The translations under genes and the position numbers were made by a program. Below, in pieces: positions 1 to 8,139 of a stretch of 64,000 nt of DNA. Source of the stretch: Burkholderia sp. Bp9142 (GTDB lineage Bacteria > Pseudomonadota > Gammaproteobacteria > Burkholderiales > Burkholderiaceae); NCBI RefSeq assembly GCF_003853415.1, contig NZ_QTPP01000021.1:62001-126000 (forward strand). The letters run 5' to 3'. Every line of letters starts with the position of its first letter. The first letter of the stretch is position 1. The notes under the pieces were generated by a model. It had not been told where the DNA came from, ran no database searches, and saw nothing but the letters and a program-made list of their open reading frames with translations.

Positions 1-869
1 GTCTTCTCGGTCGCGCTCGCGATGTGCGGCGTCAGCACGACGTTCGGCACCTCGAGCAGCGCCGGATGGACGCTCGGCTCGCCTTCGTACACGTCGAGGC
101 CGGCCGCGGCGATCGTCCCGGCACGCAGCGCGGCGGCCAGCGCCGCGTCGTCGACGATGCCGCCACGCGCGATGTTGGTCAGCGTCGCGGTCGGCTTCAT
201 CTTCGCGAGCTCGGCTGCGCCGATCGTGTGATGGTTCTCCTTCGTGTACGGCAGCACGAGCACGACGTGATCGGCGCGCGCCAGCAACGCGTCCTTCGAT
301 ACGTATTCGGCGTTCAGCTCGGCCTCGATCTCGGGGGCAACCCGCGACCGGTTGTGATAGATCACCTGCATCCCGAAGCCGCGCGCGCGGCGTGCAAGCG
401 CCTGGCCGATGCGCCCCATTCCGATGACGCCGAGCGTCGAGCCGTAAATGTCGCTGCCGAGGAACCCGTCGTACGCCCACTTCTGCCAGTGCCCCGCGCG
501 CAGCCAGTGCTCGGATTCCGCGATCCGGCGCGCGGCGGCCATCATCAGCGCCCAGCCGAAATCCGCGGTCGACTCGTTCAGCACGTCGGGTGTGTTGGTG
601 CCGAGCACGTTCGCCGCGTTGAACGCGGCCATGTCGAAGTTGTTGTAGCCGACCGCCATGTTCGACACGACGCGCAGGCGCGGCGCCGCCGCCAGCGCGG
701 CCGCGCCGACCGGATCGCCCGCCGTCAGCGCGCCGTCCTTGTCGGCGAGACGCGCGGCGAGCGCATCGGCGGCGAGCGCGTCGCCGTTGTTCCAGTCGAC
801 TTCGAAATACTGCTCGAGCCGCTCGATCACGTCCGGAAAGATCGGACGTGCGACCAGGATCTTCTGCAT
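1..869 (-). CDS. D-2-hydroxyacid dehydrogenase (glyoxylate/hydroxypyruvate or 2-ketogluconate reductase type), 3' end outside window
   Basis: The NAD(P)-dependent 2-hydroxyacid dehydrogenase family reduces 2-keto acids such as glyoxylate, hydroxypyruvate or 2-ketogluconate in the cytoplasm. About 289 N-terminal residues are visible; the C-terminus lies beyond the left edge. The nucleotide-binding GMGRIG motif is at residues 150-155, and the catalytic Arg, Glu and His are present at about R235 (IARGG), E264 (YEGEP) and H282 (TPHIAS). The start at 869 is preferred over the in-frame ATG at 875 because a GGAG lies about six bases before 869, while it abuts the ATG at 875. The nearest downstream gene on the same strand is not visible. 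The exact substrate cannot be read from sequence; a GhrB/TkrA-like role is the best guess. Confidence 0.9.
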   Translation of the reverse strand, partial: MQKILVARPIFPDVIERLEQYFEVDWNNGDALAADALAARLADKDGALTAGDPVGAAALAAAPRLRVVSNMAVGYNNFDMAAFNAANVLGTNTPDVLNESTADFGWALMMAAARRIAESEHWLRAGHWQKWAYDGFLGSDIYGSTLGVIGMGRIGQALARRARGFGMQVIYHNRSRVAPEIEAELNAEYVSKDALLARADHVVLVLPYTKENHHTIGAAELAKMKPTATLTNIARGGIVDDAALAAALRAGTIAAAGLDVYEGEPSVHPALLEVPNVVLTPHIASATEK

Positions 870-950
870 CGCCATCTCCGCATGCCGCGACCGGAACGCG
901 GCGCAGCATGCGCCGCCGGAACCGTCCGCGCTTGATTGAAAATCGTCAGA

Positions 951-2381
951 CTAAGCCGTGAAGAAAATCCACGACGTCAGCAGGAATACCGGTACCAGCA
1001 CCACGAACGCCCAGCCGAGATACGCGAAGAAGCTCGGCATCTTCACGCCGCGCGACTCCGCGATCGCCTTCACCATGAAGTTCGGCGCATTGCCGATGTA
1101 GCTGTTCGCGCCCATGAACACCGCCCCTGCGGAAATCGCGGCGAGCGTCGTCGCACCCGTCGTCATCAACGATTGCGCGTCGCCGCCCGCGAGGTTGAAG
1201 AACACGAGGTAGGTCGGCGCGTTGTCGAGGAACGACGACAGCAGGCCGGTCGCCCAGAAGTACATCGCGTCGATCGGCTTGCCGTCGGGCCCCGTGACGA
1301 GATGGACGATCTGCGCGAATGCACCGTCCGAACCCGCGCGCAGGATCACGATCACCGGCGCGATCGTCACGAAGATCCCGGCGAACAGCTTCGCGACCTC
1401 CTCGATCGGCGCCCAGTTGAACGCGTTGCCCTCGCGCGCCGAGCGCGGCGTCAGCGCGAGCGATGCGAGCGCCACGACGACGAGCGCGACGTCGCGCACG
1501 AGATTCTGCAGCGCGACGTGCGTGCCCCACACGTCGAACGTGATGTCCGGTTTCCAGATACCGCTCATCAGCACGAGGCCGATCACGGCCGCGAGCAGCA
1601 CGAAGTTGACCTTGCCGTCGATCGACAGCGCGGCATCGTCGGGCGTCGGGTCGAGCGCGGCCGGCCGCTCCTCGCCGCCCTTGCGGTAGAAGTACGTATC
1701 GAGCACGAAGAACAGCGCCAGCAGCACCGCGCAGATGAACAGCATCGGCAGCGCGAGATGCGTGGTCGTCCAGAAGAAGCTTACGCCGTTCAGGAAACCG
1801 AGGAACAGCGGCGGATCGCCGAGCGGCGACAGCGAGCCGCCCGCGTTCGCAACGAGGAAGATGAAGAAGATCACGACGTGCACGACATGCTTGCGGTTAT
1901 CGTTCGCGCGCAGCAGCGGGCGGATCAGCAGCATCGCGGCGCCCGTCGTGCCCATCACGCTCGCGAGCAGCGTGCCGAGCGCGAGGATCGCCGTGTTCAG
2001 CTTCGGCGTGCCGTGCAGGTTGCCGTTTACGCAAATGCCGCCGGCGACCGTATAGAGCGCGGTCAGCAGCACGATGAACGGGATGTACTCCTCGAGCAGC
2101 GCGTGCACGAGCGTGCCGAATGCCGTGCCCGCGCCGAACGCGACCGAGAACGGGGCCAGGAACGCGATCGCCCACGCCGCGGCGATCTTGCCGAAATGGT
2201 GATGCCAGAACACCGGGGCGACGAGCGGAAACACCGCGATGGACAGCAGGACCCCGGCGAACGGGATGCCCCAGAGTGCGGACAGCGTGGCACCGTCGAG
2301 CGTGGCGGCCGATGCGAACGCGGGAACGGCGCCAAGCGCGGCTCCCGACGCCATGCCCGCCCAGGCGGCATGTCGTTTCAT
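951..2381 (-). CDS. NhaD-type sodium:proton antiporter (CitMHS/ion transporter superfamily)
   Basis: This is a 476-residue polytopic inner-membrane protein of the ion transporter superfamily, called an NhaD-type Na+/H+ antiporter in related genomes. An N-terminal signal-like hydrophobic segment (residues 1-26) is followed by about eleven membrane segments. The family-typical GDPPLFLGFLNG loop is near residue 190. An open frame extends upstream to 2435, but the ATG at 2381 has an AAGGAAG Shine-Dalgarno at the right distance, so the shorter form is used. It lies 50 bp downstream of lutC on the same strand and may be cotranscribed with it. Transport specificity is inferred from the family only; citrate or another anion is an alternative. 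Confidence 0.85.
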   Translation of the reverse strand: MKRHAAWAGMASGAALGAVPAFASAATLDGATLSALWGIPFAGVLLSIAVFPLVAPVFWHHHFGKIAAAWAIAFLAPFSVAFGAGTAFGTLVHALLEEYIPFIVLLTALYTVAGGICVNGNLHGTPKLNTAILALGTLLASVMGTTGAAMLLIRPLLRANDNRKHVVHVVIFFIFLVANAGGSLSPLGDPPLFLGFLNGVSFFWTTTHLALPMLFICAVLLALFFVLDTYFYRKGGEERPAALDPTPDDAALSIDGKVNFVLLAAVIGLVLMSGIWKPDITFDVWGTHVALQNLVRDVALVVVALASLALTPRSAREGNAFNWAPIEEVAKLFAGIFVTIAPVIVILRAGSDGAFAQIVHLVTGPDGKPIDAMYFWATGLLSSFLDNAPTYLVFFNLAGGDAQSLMTTGATTLAAISAGAVFMGANSYIGNAPNFMVKAIAESRGVKMPSFFAYLGWAFVVLVPVFLLTSWIFFTA

Positions 2382-2431
2382 GCAGAACTTCCTTGTACAA
2401 GTGAGTCGAGTGAGGATGGATCGGGCGCGCG

Positions 2432-3094
2432 TCATGCGCCGCGCACGATGATCGCGTGAACGCGGTACGGGCCGTGCGCGCCCAGCACGATGGTCTGCTC
2501 GATATCGCCCGTGCGCGACGGGCCCGATACGAAATTGACCGCGCGCGGCAGTTCGCCGCGCTCCGCGCGAATCAGCGCGAATGCGTCTTCATGGCCCGCG
2601 ACGATCCGCGACGCCGGCACGATCGCGATGTGCGTCTCCGGCAGCAGCCCGGCCGATGCATAGGTGTCGGGGCCGGACAGCAGCACCAGCGAACCCGTTT
2701 CGGCGGTCGCGCAGAAGCAGCCGGTCAGCCCGACGAGGTCGCCGTCGCGCGGCTTGCGGCATTCGACCGACAGGCCCGCGCCGGCCCAGTCGAGCTCGGC
2801 CAGCGTGCGCCATGCGACGGCCTGCATCGGCAGGCCGTGTGCGGAAAGATAGCGGGCAGCGGCGGCGGGCGCATCGGCCAGAGTCGCGACTTCGTCGACC
2901 GTCGTCGACAGGCGCGCCGCTTCATCGACGAATGCGGCGACGAGGTCGGCCGGCATCGGCGGGCGCGGCCCCTCGGGATGGCGGGCGAGATAGTCGGTGA
3001 CGCCGTCGCGCTCCGTTGCATCGGGTTCGGGCGCGCGTCCTTGCGCCGCGCGAATGCGTGCGAGGATCTGGCGACGGGCAGCGGAAGTGTCCAT
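2432..3094 (-). CDS. lutC: LutC/YkgG family protein (LUD domain)
   Basis: The protein has 220 residues and a single LUD domain over about residues 60-218. Recognisable blocks are TGCFCATAETGSL near 112-124 and the C-terminal GPSRTGDIEQTIVLGAHGP segment that defines the LutC/YkgG family. In Bacillus and many proteobacteria LutC is part of the LutABC iron-sulfur L-lactate oxidation complex. No lutA or lutB is found beside it here, so it is an orphan copy in this window. It is followed 50 bp downstream by the NhaD-like antiporter in the same direction, which suggests a two-gene unit. Family membership is confident; a role in lactate oxidation is only inferred. Confidence 0.85.
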   Translation of the reverse strand: MDTSAARRQILARIRAAQGRAPEPDATERDGVTDYLARHPEGPRPPMPADLVAAFVDEAARLSTTVDEVATLADAPAAAARYLSAHGLPMQAVAWRTLAELDWAGAGLSVECRKPRDGDLVGLTGCFCATAETGSLVLLSGPDTYASAGLLPETHIAIVPASRIVAGHEDAFALIRAERGELPRAVNFVSGPSRTGDIEQTIVLGAHGPYRVHAIIVRGA

Positions 3095-3180
3095 GAACGG
3101 TCCTCGTGACGTTGGCGTGCGATACCGTCGGATTATACCGGCCGCCCTCGCCGCGACGCACCTGGCCGGATGGCCGACGC

Positions 3181-4380
3181 CTACTGCGATGCGTCGTCGT
3201 CGACCGGCTGCGCGATGCCGAACACCTGGCGCAAGTATGCGAGATACGCCTTGTCATCGCACATGCTCTTGCCCGGCGAATCCGACAGCTTTGCAACCGG
3301 CTGCCCGTTGCAGCGGACCATCTTGATCACGATCTGCAGCGGCACGTAGCCGAGATCGTTCGTGAGGTTGGTGCCGACGCCGAACGCAAGCTTGCAGCGG
3401 CCGCGGAACCGTTCATACAGTTGCATGACCTTCGGGATGTCGAGCGCGTCCGAGAACACGAGCACCTTGGTGCGCGGGTCGCAGCGGTTCGCCTCGTAGT
3501 GGCGCAGCATGCGCTCGCCCCACTCGAACGGATCGCCCGAATCGTGGCGCGCGCCGTCGAACAGCTTGCAGAAGTACATGTCGAAGTCGTTCAGGAACGC
3601 GTCCATCCCGTAGACGTCCGACAGCGCGATCCCGAGGTCGCCGCGATACTCCTTCGCCCACATCTCGAAACCGTAGGTCTGCGAATCGCGCAGCCGCGGG
3701 CCGAGCGCCTGGCAGGCCTGCAGGTATTCGTGCGCCATCGTGCCGAGCGGCGTCAGGTCGTGCTTCATCGCGTAGAACACGTTGCTCGTGCCCGCGAACT
3801 GCGGCCCGAGCCCGTCGCGCAGCGTCAGCGCGACCTCCTCGTGCCACACCTTCGAGAAGCGCCGGCGCGTGCCGTAGTCGGCGATCTTGCAATCGGCGAA
3901 CTCGGGCTTCGCGCCGAGCAGCTTGACCTTCTCGCGCAGCCGCTCGCGGCCTTCGCGATAGTCGGGCTCGCGCTGCGTATTGCGGAAATAGACCTCGTTG
4001 ACGATCGCGAGCACCGGGATCTCGAACAGGATCGCGTGCAGCCACGGCCCCTCGATCACGATGTCGATCTCGCCGCTGCCCTTCGGCGAAGGCGTGATCG
4101 AGATGTATTTCTCGTTCAGGTGGAACAGCGCGAGAAAGTCGACGAAATCGCTCTTGATGAAGCGCATGCGCCGCAGGTAGTCGAGTTCGACGTCGGTGAA
4201 GCGCAGCGAACAGAGACCGCGCACCTCGTCGCGGATCTCGTCGATGTACGGCACGAGATCGACGCCGGGCGTGCGGCACCGGAACCGGTACTCGACGTTT
4301 GCGGCAGGAAAGTGATGCAGGACGACCTGCATCATCGTGAACTTGTAGAGATCCGTGTCGAGCAGCGAAGTGATGATCAT
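3181..4380 (-). CDS. pncB: Nicotinate phosphoribosyltransferase
   Basis: PncB makes nicotinate mononucleotide from nicotinate, PRPP and ATP in the Preiss-Handler NAD salvage pathway. The 399-residue length matches the bacterial family. Visible hallmarks are the N-terminal [11 protein letters not shown] block (6-16), the GTRRRFS phosphate-binding stretch (170-176), the GTMAHEY block whose His (about H217) is the phosphorylated residue in the family, and the [12 protein letters not shown] segment. It is transcribed leftward, divergent from fdxA, and its gene ends 86 bp before the start of lutC. I see no special regulatory site upstream. Confidence 0.97.
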   Translation of the reverse strand: MIITSLLDTDLYKFTMMQVVLHHFPAANVEYRFRCRTPGVDLVPYIDEIRDEVRGLCSLRFTDVELDYLRRMRFIKSDFVDFLALFHLNEKYISITPSPKGSGEIDIVIEGPWLHAILFEIPVLAIVNEVYFRNTQREPDYREGRERLREKVKLLGAKPEFADCKIADYGTRRRFSKVWHEEVALTLRDGLGPQFAGTSNVFYAMKHDLTPLGTMAHEYLQACQALGPRLRDSQTYGFEMWAKEYRGDLGIALSDVYGMDAFLNDFDMYFCKLFDGARHDSGDPFEWGERMLRHYEANRCDPRTKVLVFSDALDIPKVMQLYERFRGRCKLAFGVGTNLTNDLGYVPLQIVIKMVRCNGQPVAKLSDSPGKSMCDDKAYLAYLRQVFGIAQPVDDDASQ

Positions 4381-4587
4381 GATTACGGCACCGCCAATAT
4401 CGTGACAGGGCCCCGGCGCACCGCGCGCCGCCCGGTCTGTCGGCCATGTTACCCGAATGCGGGCCCGACCATCGTGAAACCGTCCCTGCCCGGCACCGGC
4501 GCGGCATCCGCCGTCAGCCCCATAAACTAATCACGAAACGATATAAGCCGGAAAGCCGACCACGTCATGCGGGTTTTGCGCTTCAGT

Positions 4588-4593
4588 TACAAT
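4588..4593 (+). promoter_or_regulatory. Candidate -10 element (TACAAT) of fdxA
   Basis: TACAAT lies 55 bp before the fdxA start codon and matches the sigma-70 -10 consensus at five of six positions. No good -35 hexamer is found 16-18 bp upstream, so this is a tentative promoter. A clear Shine-Dalgarno, AGGAG at 4636-4640, follows before the ATG at 4648. Confidence 0.4.
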
Positions 4594-4647
4594 GCCGCTT
4601 TTGGCGCAAACGCCACCCCATATATACCGCCAAGCAGGAGCGTTTTG

Positions 4648-4971
4648 ATGACTCACGTTGTGACCGAAGGCTGCATCAAGTGCAAATACACGGATTGCGT
4701 GGATGTGTGCCCGGTGGATTGCTTCCGTGAAGGTCCCAACTTTCTCGCCATCGATCCGGACGAGTGCATCGACTGCGCCGTGTGCGTCGCCGAGTGCCCG
4801 ACCAATGCGATCTATGCCGAAGAAGACGTTCCGGGCGACCAGCAGCAGTTCACCGAGTTGAACGCCGAGCTCGCGAAGAACTGGCCGTCGATCACGAAGA
4901 CCAAGCCGGCGCCGGCCGACGCGGACGAGTGGAAGGACGTGCAGGAAAAGCTGCACCTGCTCGAGCGCTGA
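4648..4971 (+). CDS. fdxA: Seven-iron ferredoxin [3Fe-4S][4Fe-4S]
   Basis: This is a 107-residue FdxA-type ferredoxin, a small cytoplasmic electron carrier. Cysteines C9, C17 and C50 fit the [3Fe-4S] site, and C21, C40, C43 and C46 fit the [4Fe-4S] site of the Azotobacter-type seven-iron ferredoxins; C12 and C25 are extra. The acidic C-terminal extension after residue 60 is also typical. An in-frame ATG exists at 4567, but the start at 4648 has AGGAG seven bases upstream and gives the conserved N-terminus MTHVVTEGC. The redox partner is not evident from the neighbours, which are pncB (divergent) and tRNA-Asn. Confidence 0.97.
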   Translation: MTHVVTEGCIKCKYTDCVDVCPVDCFREGPNFLAIDPDECIDCAVCVAECPTNAIYAEEDVPGDQQQFTELNAELAKNWPSITKTKPAPADADEWKDVQEKLHLLER

Positions 4972-5019
4972 TCGCGCGGCGGCGCCGCAAAAATTTTTGT
5001 GCACCGCGGCCCAAAGGTG

Positions 5020-5048
5020 TTGACAGGTTAGCCACCACTCCATACAAT
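5020..5048 (+). promoter_or_regulatory. Sigma-70 promoter of tRNA-Asn
   Basis: A perfect -35 TTGACA (5020-5025) is separated by exactly 17 bp from the -10 TACAAT (5043-5048). Predicted transcription start is near 5055, about 20 bp before the mature tRNA 5' end. This is the strongest canonical promoter seen in the window. Confidence 0.9.
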
Positions 5049-5074
5049 CTCGTTTCTCTGCTGTTGTTGTTTGT

Positions 5075-5150
5075 TCCCCGATAGCTCAGTCGGTAGAGCG
5101 CCGGACTGTTAATCCGTAGGTCCCTGGTTCGAGCCCAGGTCGGGGAGCCA
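5075..5150 (+). tRNA. tRNA-Asn (anticodon GTT)
   Basis: This is a 76-nt cloverleaf. The acceptor stem pairs TCCCCGA (5075-5081) with TCGGGGA near the 3' end. The D-arm AGCTCAGTCGGTAGAGC, the anticodon loop CTGTTAA with anticodon GTT, the T-loop GGTTCGAGCC and an encoded CCA at 5148-5150 are all present. It is a single monocistronic gene with its own promoter and terminator. No integrase or attachment-site duplication is seen next to it. Confidence 0.98.
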
Positions 5151-5157
5151 GACAGCG

Positions 5158-5185
5158 AAAGGCCCGTCATGCGACGGGCCTTTTG
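5158..5185 (+). terminator. Rho-independent terminator after tRNA-Asn
   Basis: The stem GGCCCGTC / GACGGGCC (5161-5180, four-base loop ATGC) is flanked by AAA on the left and TTTTGTTTTT on the right, eight bases after the CCA end of the tRNA. Confidence 0.9.
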
Positions 5186-5257
5186 TTTTTCCGGCGCCCG
5201 TCGGGCACCGCCGCGCATGCTAGAGTCTCTGTCCCGCATTCGCATCCGGTTCCGTCG

Positions 5258-5743
5258 ATGAAGCACCGCCCCCTTTCCGCCGCGCCGCTCGCCCTCCTGC
5301 TTTCCGCCTTTGCCGCCGCGCCGCTCGCGCACGCGGAGGAAGTCGGCAGCGTCAACACCCATTTCCGCGTGACGGGCTCCGACCGCGTGGTCGTCGAAGC
5401 GTACGACGATCCACTCGTGACGGGCGTCACCTGCTACGTGTCGCGTGCGCGCACCGGCGGGATCAAGGGCACGCTCGGCGTCGCCGAGGATCCGAGCGAA
5501 GCGTCGATCGCGTGCCGGCAAGTCGGCCCGCTCAGCTTCAAGGAGCCGCTCAAGCAGCAGACCGACGTATTCAGCGAACGGATGTCGTTCATCTTCAAGA
5601 CGCTGCACGTCGTGCGCGTGGTCGACAAGAAGCGCAACACGCTCGTCTACCTGACCTACAGCGACCGCATCGTCAGCGGCAGCCCGAAGAACGCCGTCAC
5701 CGCGGTGCCGATGCCGGCCGGCACGACGATTCCGGTCAAGTAA
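5258..5743 (+). CDS. creA: CreA family exported protein
   Basis: This is a 161-residue protein of the CreA (DUF1480-independent, COG3045) family, whose biochemical role is unknown. A signal peptide is clear: a basic start MKHR, a hydrophobic stretch, and an AHA cleavage site after about residue 26. The mature part carries the family pattern GSVNTHFR, CYVSRARTGGIKG and VYLTYSDRIVSGSPKNA. The start at 5258 is chosen because it gives the complete signal peptide; a frame-open start at 5183 would overlap the tRNA terminator. Periplasmic location is inferred. It stands alone between tRNA-Asn and an AraC regulator. Confidence 0.9.
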   Translation: MKHRPLSAAPLALLLSAFAAAPLAHAEEVGSVNTHFRVTGSDRVVVEAYDDPLVTGVTCYVSRARTGGIKGTLGVAEDPSEASIACRQVGPLSFKEPLKQQTDVFSERMSFIFKTLHVVRVVDKKRNTLVYLTYSDRIVSGSPKNAVTAVPMPAGTTIPVK

Positions 5744-5803
5744 GCCCGCGCCTGCCGGGCGCGCGAGCGCTACACTGTCGATTCGACCGCCCCGCGCCCG
5801 ACC

Positions 5804-6751
5804 ATGTCCGCCACCCGCCTTCCCGACTCCGCACGCTACTGGCGCACGCCGCTGCTGCCGGATGCGGATCTGCTCACGGCTACCTATCGCGATCATACGT
5901 TCGCGCCGCACTGGCACGACGCGTACACGATTCCCGTGATCCTCGAGGGCGCGGAGCGCTACACGTGTCGCGGCAGCGGCCATGTCGCCGAAACAGGCAC
6001 CGTGCCCGTGATCAATCCCGGCGAAGTGCACACCGGCTCGCGCGCGACCGACGAAGGCTGGTGCTATCGCGTGAGCTATGTGCCGGTCGACTACATTCGC
6101 GCACTCGCCAGCGCGATCGCCGGCCGGCCGCAGGATGCGCCGTGGTTCCCGTCCGACGTGATCCGCGACACCGATCTCGCCGCGCGGCTCGCACTGGCCC
6201 ACCGGATGATGGAGGCCGGCAGCGAACGCATGCCGTCCGCCCACCCGCATGGCCAGCCGGTCGATGACGTTCCGGCGGCCGGCGTTCCGGCGGCCGGCGT
6301 TCCGGCGGCCGGCGCTCCGGGGACCGGCGCACCGCGCGCCTACGATCCGCTCGCCGCCGAAACGGCGATGCTCGATGCGCTGTCGACGCTGATCGCACGC
6401 CATGCCGACGCGCGGCTGCAGCCCGCGGTGCTCGCGGCCGACGAGCCGCGCGTCGATGCGATGCGCGAACGGCTCGCCGCCGATCTCACGTGCACGGTCA
6501 CGCTCGACGACGTCGCGCGGGCCGCCGGCCTGTCGCCGTTTCACGCAGCACGCCTGTTCACCCGCACGACCGGGATGCCGCCGCATGCGTGGCGCAACCA
6601 GTTGCGGCTGCAGCGCGCGCTCGCGCCGTTGCGTGCGGGCGTGCCGATTGCCGACGTCGCCGCGGCCAGCGGCTTCGTCGACCAGAGCCATTTCACGCGA
6701 CATTTCAAACGGATGTTCGGCGTGCCGCCCGGACGCTGGCAGGCGCGCTGA
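5804..6751 (+). CDS. AraC family transcriptional regulator
   Basis: This is a 315-residue regulator with an N-terminal cupin-type AraC ligand-binding domain (about 20-135; HWHDAYTIPVI and NPGEVHTG blocks) and a C-terminal double helix-turn-helix (about 225-312; TLDDVARAAGLSPFHAARLF and SGFVDQSHFTRHFKRMFG). The two are joined by a long Pro/Ala/Gly linker built from a VPAAG repeat at residues 156-175. It sits 120 bp upstream of azlCD in the same direction, an arrangement in which this type of AraC protein commonly controls the adjacent amino-acid exporter. That control is inferred from context. Confidence 0.92.
   Translation: MSATRLPDSARYWRTPLLPDADLLTATYRDHTFAPHWHDAYTIPVILEGAERYTCRGSGHVAETGTVPVINPGEVHTGSRATDEGWCYRVSYVPVDYIRALASAIAGRPQDAPWFPSDVIRDTDLAARLALAHRMMEAGSERMPSAHPHGQPVDDVPAAGVPAAGVPAAGAPGTGAPRAYDPLAAETAMLDALSTLIARHADARLQPAVLAADEPRVDAMRERLAADLTCTVTLDDVARAAGLSPFHAARLFTRTTGMPPHAWRNQLRLQRALAPLRAGVPIADVAAASGFVDQSHFTRHFKRMFGVPPGRWQAR
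6269..6328 (+). repeat. 15-bp in-frame tandem repeat in the AraC linker
   Basis: Three exact copies of GTTCCGGCGGCCGGC (6269-6283, 6284-6298, 6299-6313) are followed by one degenerate copy (6314-6328). Each codes for VPAAG, so copy-number change would alter linker length without a frameshift. Confidence 0.95.
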
Positions 6752-6792
6752 CGCGCGCGCTCCCCCCGCATTCGACAACACGCGACTGCCGG

Positions 6793-6827
6793 CCCGCAGG
6801 TTGCGCCTCCGGCACCCGCGGGCGCAA
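6793..6827. repeat. Inverted repeat between araC-type gene and azlC
   Basis: TTGCGCC (6801-6807) and GGCGCAA (6821-6827) form a 7-bp inverted repeat, interleaved with a second pair GCCCGC / GCGGGC (6793-6798, 6818-6823). It lies 45 bp upstream of the azlC start. It could be a terminator remnant without a T-tract or an operator for azlCD; the sequence does not decide this. Confidence 0.4.
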
Positions 6828-6871
6828 GAACATACAAGCCGCCGCGACATCGGCCCGCTATCCTCCATTTC

Positions 6872-7645
6872 ATGGAGAAGCGTCCCTTGAATCCCACCCC
6901 CGCACCATCGCCCCCGCCTCGCCGTCCGTTCAACGAATGGCTCGACGGCGCACGCGACACGATCCCGATGATGATCGGCGCGGCGCCGTTCGGCGTGATC
7001 TTCGGCACGCTCGTCGGCGGCGGCCCGCTCGCCGCATGGCACGGCGCGCTGATGTCGCTCGCGGTGTTCGCGGGCTCCGCGCAGTTCATCGCGCTCGGCC
7101 TGATCGCCGGCAGCGCGAGCTTCGTCGTCGTGCTCGCGACGACACTGATCGTGAACCTGCGTCACCTGCTGTACAGCGCGACGCTCGCGCCGCACGTCGC
7201 GCACCTGCCGCTGCGCTGGCGCGCGACGCTCGGCGCACTGATGACCGACGAGGTGTTCGCGGTCGCCGACGCGCACTACCGGCACTTCCCGCCCGGTGCG
7301 ATCGGCCCCCACTACTTCCTCGGTTCGGGCCTCGCGATGTACCTGAACTGGCAGGTCTGGACGCTCGCGGGCATCGGCTTCGGCGCGGCCTTCCCGGGCC
7401 TGCAGTCGCTCGGCCTCGATTTCGCGATGGCGGCGACCTTCATCGCGATCGTCGTCCCGCAGCTCGGCACGCTGCGCTATCTCGCGGCCGCGGCGACCGC
7501 CGGCACGCTCGCATACTTCTGGCAGGGCTGGCCGTACAAGCTCGGCTTGCTGGGCGCGGTCGCCGCCGGCGTCATGATCGGCGTCGCGCTCACGCTGATG
7601 CACGAGCGCTCGCGCGCCGGTTCACGCACGGAGGCCGCCTCGTGA
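6872..7645 (+). CDS. azlC: AzlC family branched-chain amino acid exporter, large subunit
   Basis: This is a 257-residue polytopic membrane protein of the AzlC family (COG1296). AzlC with AzlD exports branched-chain or other amino acids and analogues. The family blocks DTIPMMIGAAPFGVIFGTL (near 27-45), AGSAQFIALGLI and TTLIVNLRHLLYSATLAPH are visible, and hydrophobic segments fill the rest. The ATG has no obvious Shine-Dalgarno and is itself within a small inverted repeat, CTCCAT-TTC-ATGGAG, at about 6863-6877. The stop overlaps the azlD start by four bases (GTGA), implying translational coupling. The AraC gene upstream is the likely regulator. Confidence 0.93.
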   Translation: MEKRPLNPTPAPSPPPRRPFNEWLDGARDTIPMMIGAAPFGVIFGTLVGGGPLAAWHGALMSLAVFAGSAQFIALGLIAGSASFVVVLATTLIVNLRHLLYSATLAPHVAHLPLRWRATLGALMTDEVFAVADAHYRHFPPGAIGPHYFLGSGLAMYLNWQVWTLAGIGFGAAFPGLQSLGLDFAMAATFIAIVVPQLGTLRYLAAAATAGTLAYFWQGWPYKLGLLGAVAAGVMIGVALTLMHERSRAGSRTEAAS

Positions 7646-7980
7646 GCTACGCGCTGTTGATCCTCGGGATGGCCGTGATCACCTATGCGATCCGGACGAC
7701 GCTGTTCCTGTTCGGCGAGCGGCTGACCTTCCCGCCGCTCGTACGGACCGCGCTCGGCTTCGTGCCCGTCACCGTGCTGACCGCGATCATCGTGCCGATG
7801 ACCGTCTCGCCGCACGGCGGCACGGCCGAGCTGACCTGGCGCAATCCGCAGCTCGTCGGCGCGCTCGCCGCCGTACTGGTGTCGGCGACGACGCGCCGGC
7901 CGCTCGTGACGATCGCGGTCGGGCTCGCGGTGTTCTTCTTCTGGCAAGGGGTCGTGATGCCGCACTGGCTGCCGGCCTGA
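7642..7980 (+). CDS. azlD: AzlD family branched-chain amino acid exporter, small subunit
   Basis: This is a 112-residue membrane protein with about four hydrophobic segments that matches the AzlD family (COG4392), including the conserved ITYAIRTTLFLFGERLTFPP N-terminal region. It starts with GTG at 7642, overlapping the azlC stop codon by four bases. AzlC and AzlD act together at the inner membrane, so the pair is a single transport unit. Family assignment is confident; the substrate is inferred. Confidence 0.9.
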   Translation: MSYALLILGMAVITYAIRTTLFLFGERLTFPPLVRTALGFVPVTVLTAIIVPMTVSPHGGTAELTWRNPQLVGALAAVLVSATTRRPLVTIAVGLAVFFFWQGVVMPHWLPA

Positions 7981-8139
7981 GCGAACTTCACCGGCCGCGC
8001 TCAAGTTTCCGTCCGGCGCGCCGATAAAGGGGATGAAGATCCGCCATCGGCCTCGGCGCGAACCGGTCCGTCGACGCTGCGCCCGTACCGGTGCACGGCG
8101 TCGGGCGCCGGCACGCGCGGGCCGCCATCGAGACGACCC

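Noticed and set aside
24-2459. Long plus-strand frames (303 and 507 codons) over the dehydrogenase and antiporter genes
   Set aside because: Arg-rich antisense shadows of well-recognised minus-strand genes.
6269-6328. CRISPR-like repeat
   Set aside because: The repeats are contiguous with no spacers and code for protein in frame.
4892-7603. 903-codon minus-strand frame
   Set aside because: It crosses a tRNA gene, creA, the AraC gene and azlC; composition is that of an antisense frame.
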